A stretch of DNA of 64,000 bases, from the NCBI RefSeq assembly GCF_006636215.1, contig NZ_VIFM01000033.1, forward strand, positions 1 to 64,000. The letters are read 5' to 3'. Below the pieces are notes generated by a model. It saw only the letters and a list, made by a program, of their open reading frames with translations. It ran no database searches and was not told the DNA's origin. The translations under genes and the position numbers were made by a program. The stretch comes from Myxococcus llanfairpwllgwyngyllgogerychwyrndrobwllllantysiliogogogochensis. GTDB lineage: Bacteria; Myxococcota; Myxococcia; Myxococcales; Myxococcaceae. Shown here in pieces: positions 32,905-41,481 of this stretch (positions are counted from its first letter, which is position 1; the number at the start of each line of letters is the position of its first letter).

Positions 32905-34098
32905 TCAGCCTTCGGTGCCCGTGCGCTGCTGCTTCACCCGCTTCATCGGCTCCTGGGCGAGGCCACGCTCCACCAGCACGCGCAGCACGGACTCCAGCGC
33001 GCGGATGCGCGTGCCCGCGCGCCCGGGTGCCCACGAGGGCACGTCCGGACCGGCCAGCAGCTCCATCGCGTGCTCCACACCGCCGGCCTTGCCCTCCAAC
33101 GCACGCGCCGTGGCCAGCCGCACGTTCCTCGCGGGCCTGCGCTGCACACCGCCGCTCCACAGCAGGTCCAGCGCGAACGTCGTCCACACCGCCAGCTCGT
33201 CATCGGGACGCAGGAAGCGCTCGAACCGCTCGAGCGCCTGCACCCGAGGCTCGCCCGCGCGCAGCACCTCTTCCGACAGCTCCACGTGCAACGTCGTGCT
33301 GCGAGCCAGCGGCTGCTCGGGCGCGATGATGGCCTCGAAGCGCTCGCCCGTGGCCGGACGACACGCCACCACGTGCACCAGCTCCGGCGGGATGTCCGCA
33401 CCCGTCGGGTGCGCATTCGCCTCGCCGTAGAAGACGACGAGGTTCTCGAAGTCCTCCGCCAGCGAGCGCAGTTCCTGCGGCGGACGCCACGGACCAAAGT
33501 GGATGCGGCGCCGGTTCGGCGACGTCCGCGTCGACTGTCGCCCCAACTGCGTGTCCACCATGTACTCGAACGCCTTCAACATCGTGTCGAAGCGCTCCGG
33601 CTCACCTTCCAGCAGCCCGAGGATCTCCACCACCGCCTCGATGGTGGAGACGCAGTGGTCCGCGGGCTCCGCGCGGATGCGGTAGTTGCTCGGCCGGCGA
33701 GGCACGAAGCCGATGCGCGGCAGCCCGGCGAGCAGCGGGTTCCGGGCGACGACCTTCTTCGCCTGTGGCCAGGTGCCATCCACCACGATGAGCGTCTTCG
33801 GCGGATGCGCGCGCGCCTGCTCCACGGAGATGGCGTCCTCACCAGGGAAGAGGACCGCGACGGACCCGGGGTCCGCGGCCAGCTCCTCCAGCCGGGTGTG
33901 GCCGGTGAAGTCGACGCCGTGGTGAAGCTCGGAGTTGGCCAGCGCCAGGTGCGCCATGCGCGCGGTGCCAATGGCCACGCGGCGCTCACGCGGGTGCTGG
34001 AGGAAGACGACGCGGGTGCGAGTGTCCAACCGAGGCGGCAGTTGCGAGCAGTAGCAGGTGCTCTCGGGGCGATGGCAGCGAAGACAAAGGTTACGCAC
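32905..34098 (-). CDS. DTW-domain tRNA-uridine aminocarboxypropyltransferase-like protein with long C-terminal extension
   Basis: A 397-residue protein. Residues 1-200 are a DTW domain: N-terminal zinc motif CLRCHRPESTCYC (5-17), VFLQHPRERR near 31, and the family signature VVDGTWPQAKKV near 105. TapT/DTWD enzymes add the 3-amino-3-carboxypropyl group of SAM to uridine in tRNA (acp3U). Residues about 200-397, with RRRIHFGPWRPPQELRSLAE and a later helical region, go well beyond the usual length of 200-250 and show no family I recognise. The ATG at 34098 directly starts the zinc motif. Confidence 0.88.
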   Translation of the reverse strand: MRNLCLRCHRPESTCYCSQLPPRLDTRTRVVFLQHPRERRVAIGTARMAHLALANSELHHGVDFTGHTRLEELAADPGSVAVLFPGEDAISVEQARAHPPKTLIVVDGTWPQAKKVVARNPLLAGLPRIGFVPRRPSNYRIRAEPADHCVSTIEAVVEILGLLEGEPERFDTMLKAFEYMVDTQLGRQSTRTSPNRRRIHFGPWRPPQELRSLAEDFENLVVFYGEANAHPTGADIPPELVHVVACRPATGERFEAIIAPEQPLARSTTLHVELSEEVLRAGEPRVQALERFERFLRPDDELAVWTTFALDLLWSGGVQRRPARNVRLATARALEGKAGGVEHAMELLAGPDVPSWAPGRAGTRIRALESVLRVLVERGLAQEPMKRVKQQRTGTEG

Positions 34099-34244
34099 AG
34101 CCCGGCTTTACGGCACGGCCCGGGGCCGGGCAAGCACTGCTGGTGGAAGGGCGCCCCACCTGTCAGGGAGCCGGGCGCTCCAGGGCCACCCCGGAGGGAA
34201 GAAGGGCCCCACGGCGCCCCCTGGCCGGGGTACAGAAGCTCCCC

Positions 34245-35009
34245 GTGAACCTGCTGCTGCTCTTCGACGAGGACTTCCTTCCGGACGGCACCGCGCGCCT
34301 CACCGGCCGCCGCGCCCAGCATGCGCGCGAGGTGCTCCGCGCCGAGCCCGGCGAATCCCTGCGTGTCGGCCGCCTGGGCGGACTCATCGGCACCGGCGAA
34401 GTGCTGGAGAACAGCCCCGGCGTCCTCCACCTGCGCGTGGACCTCACCGAGCCGCCTCCGCCGCGCGCCCGCATCGACCTGCTGCTCGCCATCCCCCGGC
34501 CCAAGGCGCTCAAGAAGGTCCTCCCCGCCGTGGCCTCGCTGGGCGTGGACCGCATCGTCCTGGTCAACGCGGCCCGGGTGGAGAAGAGCTACTTCGACTC
34601 CAAGGTGCTCGACGGCGCCTTCGTGAGAGAGCTGCTCCTCCAGGGCCTGGAGCAGGCCCGCGACACGTACCTGCCGGAGGTCCTCATCCGCGAGCGCTTC
34701 CGCCCCTTCGTCGAGGACGAGCTCGACACCATCTTCCCGCCCGACGCCGTCCGCCTGCTCCCCCACCCGCCCGCGAGCCAGCCGCTGCGCGCCGTGTCAG
34801 CAGCCCCCGGCCAGCGCTCCGTCCTGGCCATCGGCCCCGACGGGGGTTGGGTGTCGTTCGAGGCCCAACTGTTGGAGTCCCACGGCTTTCGGCCGTTCTC
34901 CCTGGGGCCTCGCATCCTCAGGGTGGAGACGGCGGTTCCCGTGCTCGTCGGGCAAGTAGCCCTTCTCGCGGAAGACACTGCTCCGCGTCAGGATGCATCT
35001 CGGGCTTGA
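34245..35009 (+). CDS. rsmE: 16S rRNA (uracil(1498)-N3)-methyltransferase
   Basis: A 254-residue SPOUT methyltransferase. The N-terminal PUA-like part has RRAQHAREVLRAEPGE; the C-terminal knot has AIGPDGGWVSFEAQLLESHG near 203-222 and LGPRILRVETAVPVLVGQ near 230-247, which are RsmE signatures. It methylates N3 of U1498 in the decoding region of 16S rRNA. The start is taken as the GTG at 34245 (VNLLLLF), with a weak AGAAGC upstream. Longer frames to 34143 are not family-like. It is divergent from the DTW gene and 33 bp before the aminopeptidase gene. Confidence 0.93.
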   Translation: MNLLLLFDEDFLPDGTARLTGRRAQHAREVLRAEPGESLRVGRLGGLIGTGEVLENSPGVLHLRVDLTEPPPPRARIDLLLAIPRPKALKKVLPAVASLGVDRIVLVNAARVEKSYFDSKVLDGAFVRELLLQGLEQARDTYLPEVLIRERFRPFVEDELDTIFPPDAVRLLPHPPASQPLRAVSAAPGQRSVLAIGPDGGWVSFEAQLLESHGFRPFSLGPRILRVETAVPVLVGQVALLAEDTAPRQDASRA

Positions 35010-35042
35010 GGAGCGCGGGGCGCTGTTGAAGAGTGCCTCGCC

Positions 35043-36665
35043 ATGGCCACGTCCATCCCTTCGTCCCCGGTCGCTTCCGACAGCTCGCAGCCCGCGGTCG
35101 GTGAGCAGCAGCCCCTCGTCACGTCCGAGCCGCAGGCGCCAGCGAAGCCCGCCAGCCACGACTCGGTGCCGCCGCCCGCGCTGCTGGACTTCATGCTTCA
35201 GCAGTGGAAGCCCTCCGCGCAGAAGCTGCCTCCGCGCATCAAGTACGCGGACGCCTTCAAGGCCCGTCGCAAGGCGCTGTCACAGGCGTTCCCCGGCGAG
35301 ACGCTGGTCATCCCCACGGGCCATGAGAAGGTGCGCGCCAACGACACCTACTTCCGCTTCCGCCCCGGCACGGACTTCTACTACCTGACGGGCAACCTGG
35401 AGCCGGACTGCGTGCTGGTGCTGGAGCCGAAGGACGGCGGTGGCCACACGGACATCCTCTTCGTGGAGCCCAACCCGGGCCGCGCCAACGCGACGTTCTT
35501 CACGGACCGCGTGAAGGGCGAGCTGTGGGTGGGCCCGCGCCTGGGCGTGCCGGAGAGCCGCGCGCGACATGACGTGGACGAGGCGCGCGGCCTGGACACG
35601 CTGGCGGACTACCTGACGGGCCTCAAGGGCGCGGCGACGAAGCCCTCGCGCGTTCTGCGCGGCCACTCGGCCAAGGTGGACGGCGCGGTGACGGAGGGCG
35701 GCGAGCGCGACAAGGCGCTGGCCACCACGCTGTCGGAGATGCGGCTCATCAAGGACTCGCAGGAGCTGCGCGAGCTCCAGATTTCCATCGACGCCACGCA
35801 GCGCGGCTTCGAGGACGTCATCCGCAGCCTGAAGGTCGCCAAGAGCGAGCGCTACGTGGAGGGCGTGTTCAACCTCCGCGCCCGCGTGGAAGGCAACGAC
35901 GTGGGCTACAACACCATCGCCGCCAGCGGCTCGCATGCGTGCGTGCTGCACTGGACGCGCAATGACGGCCCGCTGGTTCCCGGGGACCTGCTGCTGCTGG
36001 ACGCGGGCGTGGAGGGCCACACGCTCTACACGGCGGACATCACCCGCACGCTGCCCATCTCCGGGCGCTTCACACCGGAGCAGAAGGCCATCTACGACCT
36101 CGTGTATGCCTCGCAGGAGGCGGCCTTCGCCGCGGTGAAGCCGGGCAACGACTTCATGGAGCCCAACCGCGCCGCCATGCGCGTGCTGGCCGAGGGGCTG
36201 CAGAAGCTGGGCATCCTCGAGAGCGCGGCCGAGGCGCTCAAGGACGAGCACCAGTTCTACAAGCGCTACTCGTTGCACAACGTCAGCCACATGCTCGGCC
36301 TGGACGTGCACGACTGCGCGCAGGCGCGGCAGGAGGCCTACAAGTACGGCAAGCTCCAGGCGGGCATGGTCCTCACGGTGGAGCCGGGCCTGTACTTCCA
36401 GAAGGATGACCTCACGGTGCCCGCGCGCTACCGAGGCATCGGCGTGCGCATCGAGGACGACCTCGTCGTCACCGCCCGGGGTTGCAAGGTGCTCTCCGCC
36501 AACATCCCGCGCACGGTGAAGGACATCGAGGCGTGGATGGGCGGCCTGTGGAATGCCGACAAGGCCCCGGCCGCGAAGGCGAAGAAGTCCGCCGCGAAGA
36601 AGCCCCAGGCCCGCGTCGCGAAGAAGGCCCCCGCGAAGAAGGCGAAGGCCGGCAAGCGCAAGTAG
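35043..36665 (+). CDS. M24 aminopeptidase P (Xaa-Pro aminopeptidase) with histone-H1-like tail
   Basis: A 540-residue metallopeptidase that removes N-terminal residues before proline. The creatinase N-domain spans about 60-225 (RFRPGTDFYYLTG). In the pita-bread domain the metal ligands are in LLLLDAGVEGHTLYTADITR (two Asp near 320 and 331), SHMLGLDVHD (His near 420), LTVEPGLYF (Glu near 446) and GVRIEDDLVV (Glu near 470). The first 55 residues are Ser/Pro-rich. The last 35 residues are an Ala/Lys/Pro-rich repeat of the type AAKAKKSAAKK, like the tail of histone H1 or other nucleic-acid-binding proteins, not typical of this family. Confidence 0.92.
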   Translation: MATSIPSSPVASDSSQPAVGEQQPLVTSEPQAPAKPASHDSVPPPALLDFMLQQWKPSAQKLPPRIKYADAFKARRKALSQAFPGETLVIPTGHEKVRANDTYFRFRPGTDFYYLTGNLEPDCVLVLEPKDGGGHTDILFVEPNPGRANATFFTDRVKGELWVGPRLGVPESRARHDVDEARGLDTLADYLTGLKGAATKPSRVLRGHSAKVDGAVTEGGERDKALATTLSEMRLIKDSQELRELQISIDATQRGFEDVIRSLKVAKSERYVEGVFNLRARVEGNDVGYNTIAASGSHACVLHWTRNDGPLVPGDLLLLDAGVEGHTLYTADITRTLPISGRFTPEQKAIYDLVYASQEAAFAAVKPGNDFMEPNRAAMRVLAEGLQKLGILESAAEALKDEHQFYKRYSLHNVSHMLGLDVHDCAQARQEAYKYGKLQAGMVLTVEPGLYFQKDDLTVPARYRGIGVRIEDDLVVTARGCKVLSANIPRTVKDIEAWMGGLWNADKAPAAKAKKSAAKKPQARVAKKAPAKKAKAGKRK

Positions 36666-36716
36666 CACGCGGCGACGGAGTCGGGCCCGACGGTCCGACT
36701 CTCGGCGCCCGACGCG

Positions 36717-36743
36717 GGGCTCGGAGTCACAAGCTCCGAGCCC
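36717..36743. terminator. bidirectional terminator after aminopeptidase P
   Basis: GGGCTCGGAG (36717-36726) pairs perfectly with CTCCGAGCCC (36734-36743) over a 7-nt loop, between convergent stop codons. Confidence 0.75.
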
Positions 36744-36779
36744 ACCTTGTGGCGCGAAGCCCGACGCCCCCCGTTCGCG

Positions 36780-37949
36780 TCAGGACACCGGCGCGAAGTG
36801 GACGTCGTGGGACGGGCTGTCAGGAGCCGCGAAGGCGAGCAGCCGCGCCCCCTCCTCCGTCAGCGCCGCGCGGTCCTCGCGCGCAATCCGTTCGAAGGGT
36901 TCGATGCGCAGCGTGACGCGCTCCTTCTCACGCTCCAGCTTCCACATCCCTCGCACGAAGCCATCCACCAGCACCGTCGGGCGGATGATGCCGTTGATGG
37001 TGAAGACACGCTTGCGGTAGGGCTCGGAGATGATGCGTGAGCGCTCCGCATGCGACAGCAGCAGGTTGTCGAACTCCGCCACCAAGCGCACCGGAGCCGG
37101 CGTGTCCCCTTCCGGCCGAGGCGCGTCCGGCACATCGAACAGCTCGACCCCCTGCTCGTCGCGGAACGTTCGCAGCCGAGGACGAAGCTGCTCGACGGTG
37201 TCCGCCAATCGAATCAGCCCGGACCAGGCCTGCATGTCCTTCACGCTCGCGGGACCGAAGGCGCCCAGGTAGCGCAGCACCACGTCCTCCAGGGGCAGCG
37301 CGGGGCCTGGCGGCTCACCGAACCACGACTTCGACGTGGCGAACTCCACCTCTCCGCCCACGCCCCACGTCCCGAAGGGAGGCACGGTGACGAGCGGCTC
37401 GGCCACCCGCACCACGAAGCTCAGCGCACGAGCATCCCGCTCCGGCCAGCGCGCCTGGAGGCGACGCCCCAACTCCACGGTGCTCAAGGGCTCCTTGGCG
37501 AGCAGCTTCCGTCCCTCGGCGACCACCAGGTCCAGGTCCAACCCCACCAGCTCCCGCGGATAGACGCTCTGTTTCATCATCCGGTCCAGGACTGCCTGGA
37601 GCGTGGGCCGCAGGCGCTGGAAGTCGCGCGCCGTGACGAGGTGCTGCGTGGACCGCATCATCGTCGCCCGAACGACGGTGCGCGCCTGGTAGCACCGCGT
37701 CAGGTCGTCGAGCTGGAAGTCCTTCATCCGCGTCCAGAGAGCCAGATAGGGCGCGTTGCCGGCCTGCGCTTGAAGCCCCACCAGGTGCTCAATCACCTCC
37801 GGGAGCGAGCTGGCCGTCCGGCGCAGCAGATACTGCCGCTGGAGCAGGGCCCGGTTGAGCTCCCGCGTCGTCAGCACCGGAGCCAGTCCACCCTTCCCGC
37901 TCCGACGCGGGGTGGTGGCGGATGACGGGCTCTTGCTTCGAGGCGACAA
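36780..37949 (-). CDS. winged-helix DNA-binding protein of the AlkX/YcaQ-like (HTH_42) superfamily
   Basis: A 389-residue protein. VGLQAQAGNAPYLALWTRMK near 60-79 is the hallmark block of winged-helix HTH_42 proteins, and the C-terminal LVAEFDNLLLSHAERSRII and TVLVDGFVRGMW match the same family. Related AlkZ/AlkX enzymes unhook DNA crosslinks or are glycosylase-like; the catalytic QxQ or QxD motif must be checked by alignment, though QAQ is present here. There is no early ATG. I chose the TTG at 37949 because AAGGAGG lies 5 nt upstream; a frame open to 38087 is an alternative. The first 30 residues are basic and Ser/Pro-rich. Confidence 0.78.
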   Translation of the reverse strand: MSPRSKSPSSATTPRRSGKGGLAPVLTTRELNRALLQRQYLLRRTASSLPEVIEHLVGLQAQAGNAPYLALWTRMKDFQLDDLTRCYQARTVVRATMMRSTQHLVTARDFQRLRPTLQAVLDRMMKQSVYPRELVGLDLDLVVAEGRKLLAKEPLSTVELGRRLQARWPERDARALSFVVRVAEPLVTVPPFGTWGVGGEVEFATSKSWFGEPPGPALPLEDVVLRYLGAFGPASVKDMQAWSGLIRLADTVEQLRPRLRTFRDEQGVELFDVPDAPRPEGDTPAPVRLVAEFDNLLLSHAERSRIISEPYRKRVFTINGIIRPTVLVDGFVRGMWKLEREKERVTLRIEPFERIAREDRAALTEEGARLLAFAAPDSPSHDVHFAPVS

Positions 37950-38223
37950 GGCGACCTCCTTCACATTCCGGGGTGCGGCAACCACGCGCTGGCGACGTCC
38001 CGGGTTCTTCGCACCGCCCACCCTGGAGCGCGTCTCTTCGGCCGGAATGAAGGGGAAAGGCAAGAACATCAAGGGGATGGGAATCATGGGGCCTGGGGTC
38101 CTGGGCGGGTCCGGAAGCTCGACGGCTTCGTAAGACGCACCATGCCCCTCGGGCGTGACAGCTATATGTCAGGTATCTGGGCAGGCGCCCCGCCGCCCGC
38201 GCGCGACGAAGAAACACGGCAGC

Positions 38224-38781
38224 TCAGGCGGCGACGGTGTCGGCCAGGAGCGGCACGCGCTGGAGCAGGAGTTCCCCGTCGCGCAGCGAGAAGCGCAGCA
38301 GCGACGAACCCTCCTCGTCCTCCATCAGGAACGAGCGGACGGGACCGAAGACGAACTGGAGCTCCTCGGCGTTGCACGTGGGCAGGTACGTCCGGAGCAC
38401 TCGAGGGTCGTAGTAGCGGAAGTAGAGGCGCTTGCCCCGCTCGTCCTGGACCTTGAGGAAGCGTCGGAAGTGACGGCGCAGCAACTCCGGCGCGACGGGC
38501 GCCTCGACGTAGAGCCCCCACGCGCGGCCCCACCCCGTACCGAGCAGCTCTCCCAGGAGGGGCGCATCGGGCCGCAGCCGGACCAGGTAGGGAGCCACCT
38601 CGGCCAGCTCGGCGGGGATGCGCCCTTCGTAGAGACACGAAGCGGCGGGCTCCCAGCGAATCAGCGAGTACACGCGCGGCTCACGGGCCGCGTCGAGCAG
38701 GGCGTAGCGCTCCAGCGGAGGCGAGCCCTCTTCCGGAGCCGCCCAGAGCAACGCTGACAAGTGTCTGGCGCGCGGTGACAT
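38224..38781 (-). CDS. DUF4123 protein (type VI secretion effector-adaptor family)
   Basis: A 185-residue DUF4123 protein. The pattern ERYALLDAAREPRVYSLIR, CLYEGRIPAELAEVAPYLVR, RRHFRRFLKVQDERGKRLYF and YYDPRVLRTYLPTC is complete. Members load effectors onto the VgrG/PAAR spike of type VI secretion systems. No vgrG, PAAR, effector or immunity gene is adjacent, apart from an unknown gene 14 bp upstream that should be its partner. A GGGGAG ribosome-binding site precedes the ATG at 38781. Confidence 0.88.
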   Translation of the reverse strand: MSPRARHLSALLWAAPEEGSPPLERYALLDAAREPRVYSLIRWEPAASCLYEGRIPAELAEVAPYLVRLRPDAPLLGELLGTGWGRAWGLYVEAPVAPELLRRHFRRFLKVQDERGKRLYFRYYDPRVLRTYLPTCNAEELQFVFGPVRSFLMEDEEGSSLLRFSLRDGELLLQRVPLLADTVAA

Positions 38782-38795
38782 CCTCGTTCTCCCCT

Positions 38796-39326
38796 TCAGG
38801 CGGCGCGCTTCTGGGGCCCTTGCAGGGCCTTCTTCGCGCACTCCTCGCAGAAGGGCGTGCCGTCGGCGGCCGCCTGTCGCAAGGCGCGCACCTGCGCGGC
38901 GATGTCCTGCTCGGGCGCGGGAGGCGGGGGCGCGGGACGCTCCACCGGAGCCTCGCGCTCGATGACCACCGGCTCGGTGAACGGAGGCGGCACGTGACGT
39001 ACGAGCGGCACCTCGCGCACCGTCAGCTCGCCATCGAGCAGGGCCCGCTCCAACCGCTGCTTGAGCCGCTGCTCGAAGTGCGTGCGCTCCAACGTGGACA
39101 GGCCCATGGGACACATGCCGCCCAGCGCCTCGTAGAGCGAGTACACCGTCGCCCGCGAACCCGCGAGCCACCGGTCCAGGTGCCAGATGGCCAGCCCGCC
39201 CGCCACCGGCGCGAAGCCCTCGCCGTCCTCGAACGTCATGTCGACGGCGCGCGCAATCTCGTAATCGAGTTGCGTTCCCGGCAGCAGCCAGGACCGCGCA
39301 TGGGAGGACTTGCGGCGAGGAAGCAT
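38796..39326 (-). CDS. protein of unknown function, partner of the DUF4123 gene
   Basis: A 176-residue protein coupled closely (14 bp) to the DUF4123 gene downstream. Residues 20-75 look globular (DYEIARAVDMTFEDGEGFAPV, then LAIWHLDRWLAGSRA). A Pro-rich stretch (about 125-140, APPPPAPEQD) leads to a C-terminal PFCEECAKKAL with a CxxC pair. I do not recognise a family. The short tail with CxxC after a Pro-rich linker could be a docking tag for the secretion adaptor; this is inference from position only. Confidence 0.7.
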   Translation of the reverse strand: MLPRRKSSHARSWLLPGTQLDYEIARAVDMTFEDGEGFAPVAGGLAIWHLDRWLAGSRATVYSLYEALGGMCPMGLSTLERTHFEQRLKQRLERALLDGELTVREVPLVRHVPPPFTEPVVIEREAPVERPAPPPPAPEQDIAAQVRALRQAAADGTPFCEECAKKALQGPQKRAA

Positions 39327-39377
39327 GAGCTCAGTATCTCACAGGGCTTCGCGCGAAGTGACTGCACCCGCGCGCGA

Positions 39378-40808
39378 CTAGGGCGTGGGCGAGGGTGCGA
39401 CTTCCACGGGGATGGGGGCTTCGTCGGTCGGAGCCGACGCAGGCGGTGCCGTCTCACCCGGAACCTTGTCGGTCGGCTTGCGCGTCTTCGCCCACTCCTC
39501 GGCGGAGAGGGGGATGATCTCCTTGAGCGTGGAGTACTCGACCTTGAGGTCGCGCGGCTCGGTGCGAGTGTCCAGACCGGCGGTGAAGGACAGGCGGTTG
39601 ATTTCGTGCCCGGCCTCCGTCTCCAGCACCACGCGCCAGTTGCCGGGCTTCAGGTTGGACGTGGTGGCGTAGAAGCGGTAGCCGCCGTCCGTCCCGTTGC
39701 TGCTGACGTTGGCGATGAAGCCGTTGCCGCTGGTCGTCCAGCCCTTCTCCGGGTGGTCGTAGTACCAGCGCACGCGCACCTTGTAGGGCGCGAAGTGCTT
39801 CGGGGCGAAGATGCGGAAGAAGTAGTACGGCTTGTCGCCGGGCCGAATCACGAAGTCCGGGCCAAACCACGTCCACGGCTTGTACCAGAGCGAGTCGTCC
39901 ACCGAGGTGAGCTGGTACAGGCCCGGACTGACGCGCTTCACCTCGTGGAAGATGCCCGAGTACTGCACGGCCAGGGGAATCGGCGGGATGACGCCCACCA
40001 GGTAGCAGATCAGCAGCGCCGCCTGCACGCCGAAGCCCGGCAGGGCCACCTTGCGCACCACGTACTCGACATCCGGGCGCAGGCGCTCCATCAGCCGCAT
40101 CAGCCCGAACACACTCGCGCAGCCCAGGGACACGGCCAGCAGGAACACCCAGAAGCCCATCCGGCCGATGAGCACGGGCAGGAGGAAGGCGAAGTACATC
40201 GTCACGCAGAGGCTGAGCAGCGACACGCGGACGATGGGGCCCAGTTGCCGGAAGCGCGGCAGCTCGTTGGCCACCAGCAGGCCGAAGAGGCCCACGATGA
40301 AGAGGTACGGCGTGAAGCCCGACGTGCTCTTGAACAAGAGCAGCATGAAGACGCTGAGGAGGCTTCCGAAGAAGAAGTGGATGGCGTCTTCGCGCCAGCG
40401 CCACACCTTCGACAGCACCCCCGGGGGCGGCGTGCCCTCCGGAAAGCGCTGCTCCAACAGGATGAGGGTCGCCAGGATGAGCAGGTAGGCGAAGCTCTGC
40501 ACCATCGTCAGCGTGTCGTCGATGCGGCTGAGCGAGACGATGTCGTAGAGGAAGCCGCCGAAGAAGAAGGCGGCCATCTCCCACTTCTCGTGCCGGGTGC
40601 GGAACGCCTGCACCTTCTCCATCAGCGTGGGCGTCTTCGCCGTGGCCACCAGGTCATCGGGGTCAACCACCGCGGGCGCGACGCCCGGTGGGGCATCCGT
40701 CAACACGACAGCGGCGTTGGTGGCGGCGTTGGAGACCGGCGGGGCACCCGACGGGTCTGCGGTCTCTTCGGTCTTCTCGGACGGGTTGGGCTGAGTGGCG
40801 GTGACCAC
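39378..40808 (-). CDS. DUF2914-domain integral membrane protein
   Basis: A 476-residue protein. The N-terminal 70 residues are acidic and disordered-looking, followed by about seven membrane helices (for example FAYLLILATLILLEQ, FFFGSLLSVFMLLLF, YLFIVGLFGLLVANEL), and a periplasmic DUF2914 domain (about 330-440) with VRVRWYYDHPEKGW, GGYRFYATTSNLKPGNWRV. The end is Pro/Ala-rich. DUF2914 has no known function; it is common in myxobacteria. The start is a GTG with GAGGAAA upstream. Confidence 0.87.
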   Translation of the reverse strand: MVTATQPNPSEKTEETADPSGAPPVSNAATNAAVVLTDAPPGVAPAVVDPDDLVATAKTPTLMEKVQAFRTRHEKWEMAAFFFGGFLYDIVSLSRIDDTLTMVQSFAYLLILATLILLEQRFPEGTPPPGVLSKVWRWREDAIHFFFGSLLSVFMLLLFKSTSGFTPYLFIVGLFGLLVANELPRFRQLGPIVRVSLLSLCVTMYFAFLLPVLIGRMGFWVFLLAVSLGCASVFGLMRLMERLRPDVEYVVRKVALPGFGVQAALLICYLVGVIPPIPLAVQYSGIFHEVKRVSPGLYQLTSVDDSLWYKPWTWFGPDFVIRPGDKPYYFFRIFAPKHFAPYKVRVRWYYDHPEKGWTTSGNGFIANVSSNGTDGGYRFYATTSNLKPGNWRVVLETEAGHEINRLSFTAGLDTRTEPRDLKVEYSTLKEIIPLSAEEWAKTRKPTDKVPGETAPPASAPTDEAPIPVEVAPSPTP

Positions 40809-40886
40809 GGTGTTTCCTCGCGGGAGCGGCCACCCATTCTACCCGCAGGAGGGGAGCAAATCTCCCCTCCCCCCCTCCAGCCCGGG

Positions 40887-41207
40887 TCAGGCCGGGGGCT
40901 TGCCAGCGACCAGGTCGGTCAACTCGCCGCGCTCCGCGATTTCGGCCAGGATGTCCACGCCGCCAACGAACTGCCCGCGGATGAAGATCTGCGGGATGGT
41001 GGGCCAGTTCGTGTAGTCCTTGATGCCCTGGCGAATCGCGGGGTCGGACAGCACGTCCACCGTGAAGACCTCACCGTGGGGCTGGAGTATCTGCAGCGCC
41101 CGCGCGGAGAAGCCGCACTGGGGGAACAGGGCATTGCCCTTCATGAAGAGGACGATGGGGTGCGACTGGGTCAGCTCGTCGAACCGGGCCTTGAGCTCTG
41201 GGTTCAT
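40887..41207 (-). CDS. grxD: monothiol glutaredoxin (Grx4/GrxD type)
   Basis: A 106-residue CGFS glutaredoxin; the motif is in PQCGFSARALQIL near 30-42, and TIPQIFIRGQFVGGVDIL carries the glutathione-binding cis-proline and GG. These proteins bind a [2Fe-2S] cluster with glutathione and often with a BolA partner, and deliver it to apo-proteins. The bolA-like gene lies just upstream (17 bp), the classic Grx-BolA pair. The frame extends upstream to 41282, but the ATG at 41207 fits the family length. Confidence 0.95.
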   Translation of the reverse strand: MNPELKARFDELTQSHPIVLFMKGNALFPQCGFSARALQILQPHGEVFTVDVLSDPAIRQGIKDYTNWPTIPQIFIRGQFVGGVDILAEIAERGELTDLVAGKPPA

Positions 41208-41223
41208 GGATGGGTCTCCTTCG

Positions 41224-41481
41224 TTAGCGGTTCCCGAGCTTCTTCCACTGCTCGGGCGAGTAGGTCTTAAGGGCCAGGGCATGCAGTTCGCCCGACTTCA
41301 GCCATTGCTGGAGCGGCGCGTACACGAGCTGGTGTTGCTGAACCATCGCCTTACCGGCGAAGTCGGGGCTGATGACACGGGCCTCGAAGTGGTCGCCCGT
41401 CCCCGTGGTGTCCTGGACCTCCACCTCGGAGCCCGGCAGGGCCTCCAGGATTCGGCTGCGGACGAAGTCTGCGTCAAGCAT
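41224..41481 (-). CDS. BolA-family protein
   Basis: An 85-residue BolA-fold protein. HFEARVISPDFAGKAMVQQHQLVY near 30-53 contains the conserved F-G and the invariant His region, and ELHALALKTYSPEQW ends it. It partners with the CGFS glutaredoxin in Fe-S trafficking. Its ATG shares a base with the stop of the AlgH-like gene upstream (TGATG), so translation is coupled. Confidence 0.92.
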   Translation of the reverse strand: MLDADFVRSRILEALPGSEVEVQDTTGTGDHFEARVISPDFAGKAMVQQHQLVYAPLQQWLKSGELHALALKTYSPEQWKKLGNR

